A DNA stretch of 64,000 nucleotides from Paracnuella aquatica. Lineage in GTDB: Bacteria; Bacteroidota; Bacteroidia; Chitinophagales; Chitinophagaceae. A model generated the notes under the pieces. The model worked only from the letters and a program-made list of their open reading frames with translations, had not been told where the DNA came from and searched no databases. The stretch lies in contig NZ_QOWJ01000001.1 in the NCBI RefSeq assembly GCF_003332885.2, positions 372,001-436,000 of the forward strand, given 5' to 3'. The position numbers were made by a program, and so were the translations under genes. Below are positions 63,730-64,000 of the stretch, piece by piece (the stretch's first letter is position 1; each line of letters opens with the position of its first letter).

Positions 63730-63796
63730 GATTTACGATTTTGGATTTACGATTTACGATTGTATTTAAATAATCGTAAATCCGAAATCGTAAATC
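63730..63796. repeat. Inverted repeat of the GATTTACGATT family upstream of ychF
   Basis: 25 bp arms at 63730-63754 and 63772-63796 with one mismatch and a 17-base loop. Same unit as the pair at 49272-49436, 14 kb away. Confidence 0.8.
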
Positions 63797-63942
63797 GTCA
63801 ATCAAAAAGGTTCGCAAAGATAAGCTAAACCGGCCGCGCCAAAACTTTACCCTTAAACTGTTACCTTTCGGCCCGGTATGTGCATCCGGGCGTTTGGCTG
63901 CGGGTGTGCAGGATAGATTTCCAAACAACTTTCATTGCTTAC

Positions 63943-64000
63943 ATGGCTTTAAGCAGAATCTGGTCGGCATTTATATTAATAGCAATAGCGGTGGCGGCAT
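63943..64000 (+). CDS. First codons of a SpmA-like (nucleoside recognition) membrane protein
   Basis: Only 19 residues before the window ends: MALSRIWSAFILIAIAVAA. The hydrophobic start is like that of spore maturation protein A/nucleoside recognition-domain proteins of Bacteroidota. Divergent from ychF. Tentative because so little is visible. Confidence 0.45.
   Translation, partial: MALSRIWSAFILIAIAVAA

Noticed and set aside
1..64000. CRISPR array
   Set aside because: No series of regularly spaced identical repeats and no cas genes; the repeats found are pairs with unequal spacing.

Overview
The window is chromosomal DNA from a member of the Bacteroidota, most likely Chitinophagaceae-like. 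Evidence: SatD, DUF6249-like, FAS1 and PepSY-like lipoproteins, a three-gene cytochrome-b type succinate dehydrogenase, several start-proximal boxes matching the Bacteroidota -7 element TAnnTTTG, and few Shine-Dalgarno sequences. The family assignment is inference; the phylum is fairly safe.

Layout. 1-4500: end of a saccharopine-dehydrogenase-like gene, a PAS histidine kinase, two small envelope proteins and a FAS1 lipoprotein. 4789-22026: a 17.2 kb genomic island inserted in the 3' end of tRNA-Pro(CGG) and bounded by a perfect 43 bp direct repeat. It carries a tyrosine integrase, a RepA-like hexameric helicase, two divergent RepL-like winged-helix proteins, an active Y-family polymerase (DinB) followed by a C-family polymerase (DnaE-like, PHP site decayed), a complete type I restriction system (hsdM-hsdS-hsdR), a RecA-fold protein whose ATPase motifs are destroyed, a RadC protein and a small exported protein. 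No conjugation or capsid genes are visible. Three copies of an imperfect palindrome (arms around CGTCCG/CGGACG) sit exactly at the borders between the island's modules.

22059-35300: a PAS kinase/CheY-like pair, tRNA-Pro(GGG), trmH, then a long leftward run miaB - sigma54 activator - lptE-like - TPR-like protein - secG - mltG - yihY, an Fe-S CCG-domain protein and an ATP-grasp protein. 35350-47200: LysE-type exporter, PQQ dehydrogenase with a fused c-heme, MscS channel, Tat-exported sugar isomerase, class II aldolase, BtuF-like protein, cystathionine beta-synthase, tex. 47246-53556: an ECF sigma/anti-sigma pair with a divergent membrane protein, a CtpA-type protease, and a sugar kinase plus murQ for peptidoglycan recycling. 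53644-58564: sdhC, sdhA, sdhB, interrupted by a two-gene satD/membrane-protein cassette that has its own promoter and palindromic operator. 58800-64000: a very large outer-membrane barrel, ychF, and the first codons of a SpmA-like membrane protein.

Main leads: the island as a self-replicating, mutagenic, restriction-protected integrative element; its dead RecA-fold protein; its modular palindromes; three instances of TGTAACC-N16-nGTC around the ECF sigma locus, which predict an autoregulated regulon; the satD cassette inside the sdh cluster; and a recurring class of long, low-complexity inverted repeats in intergenic DNA.
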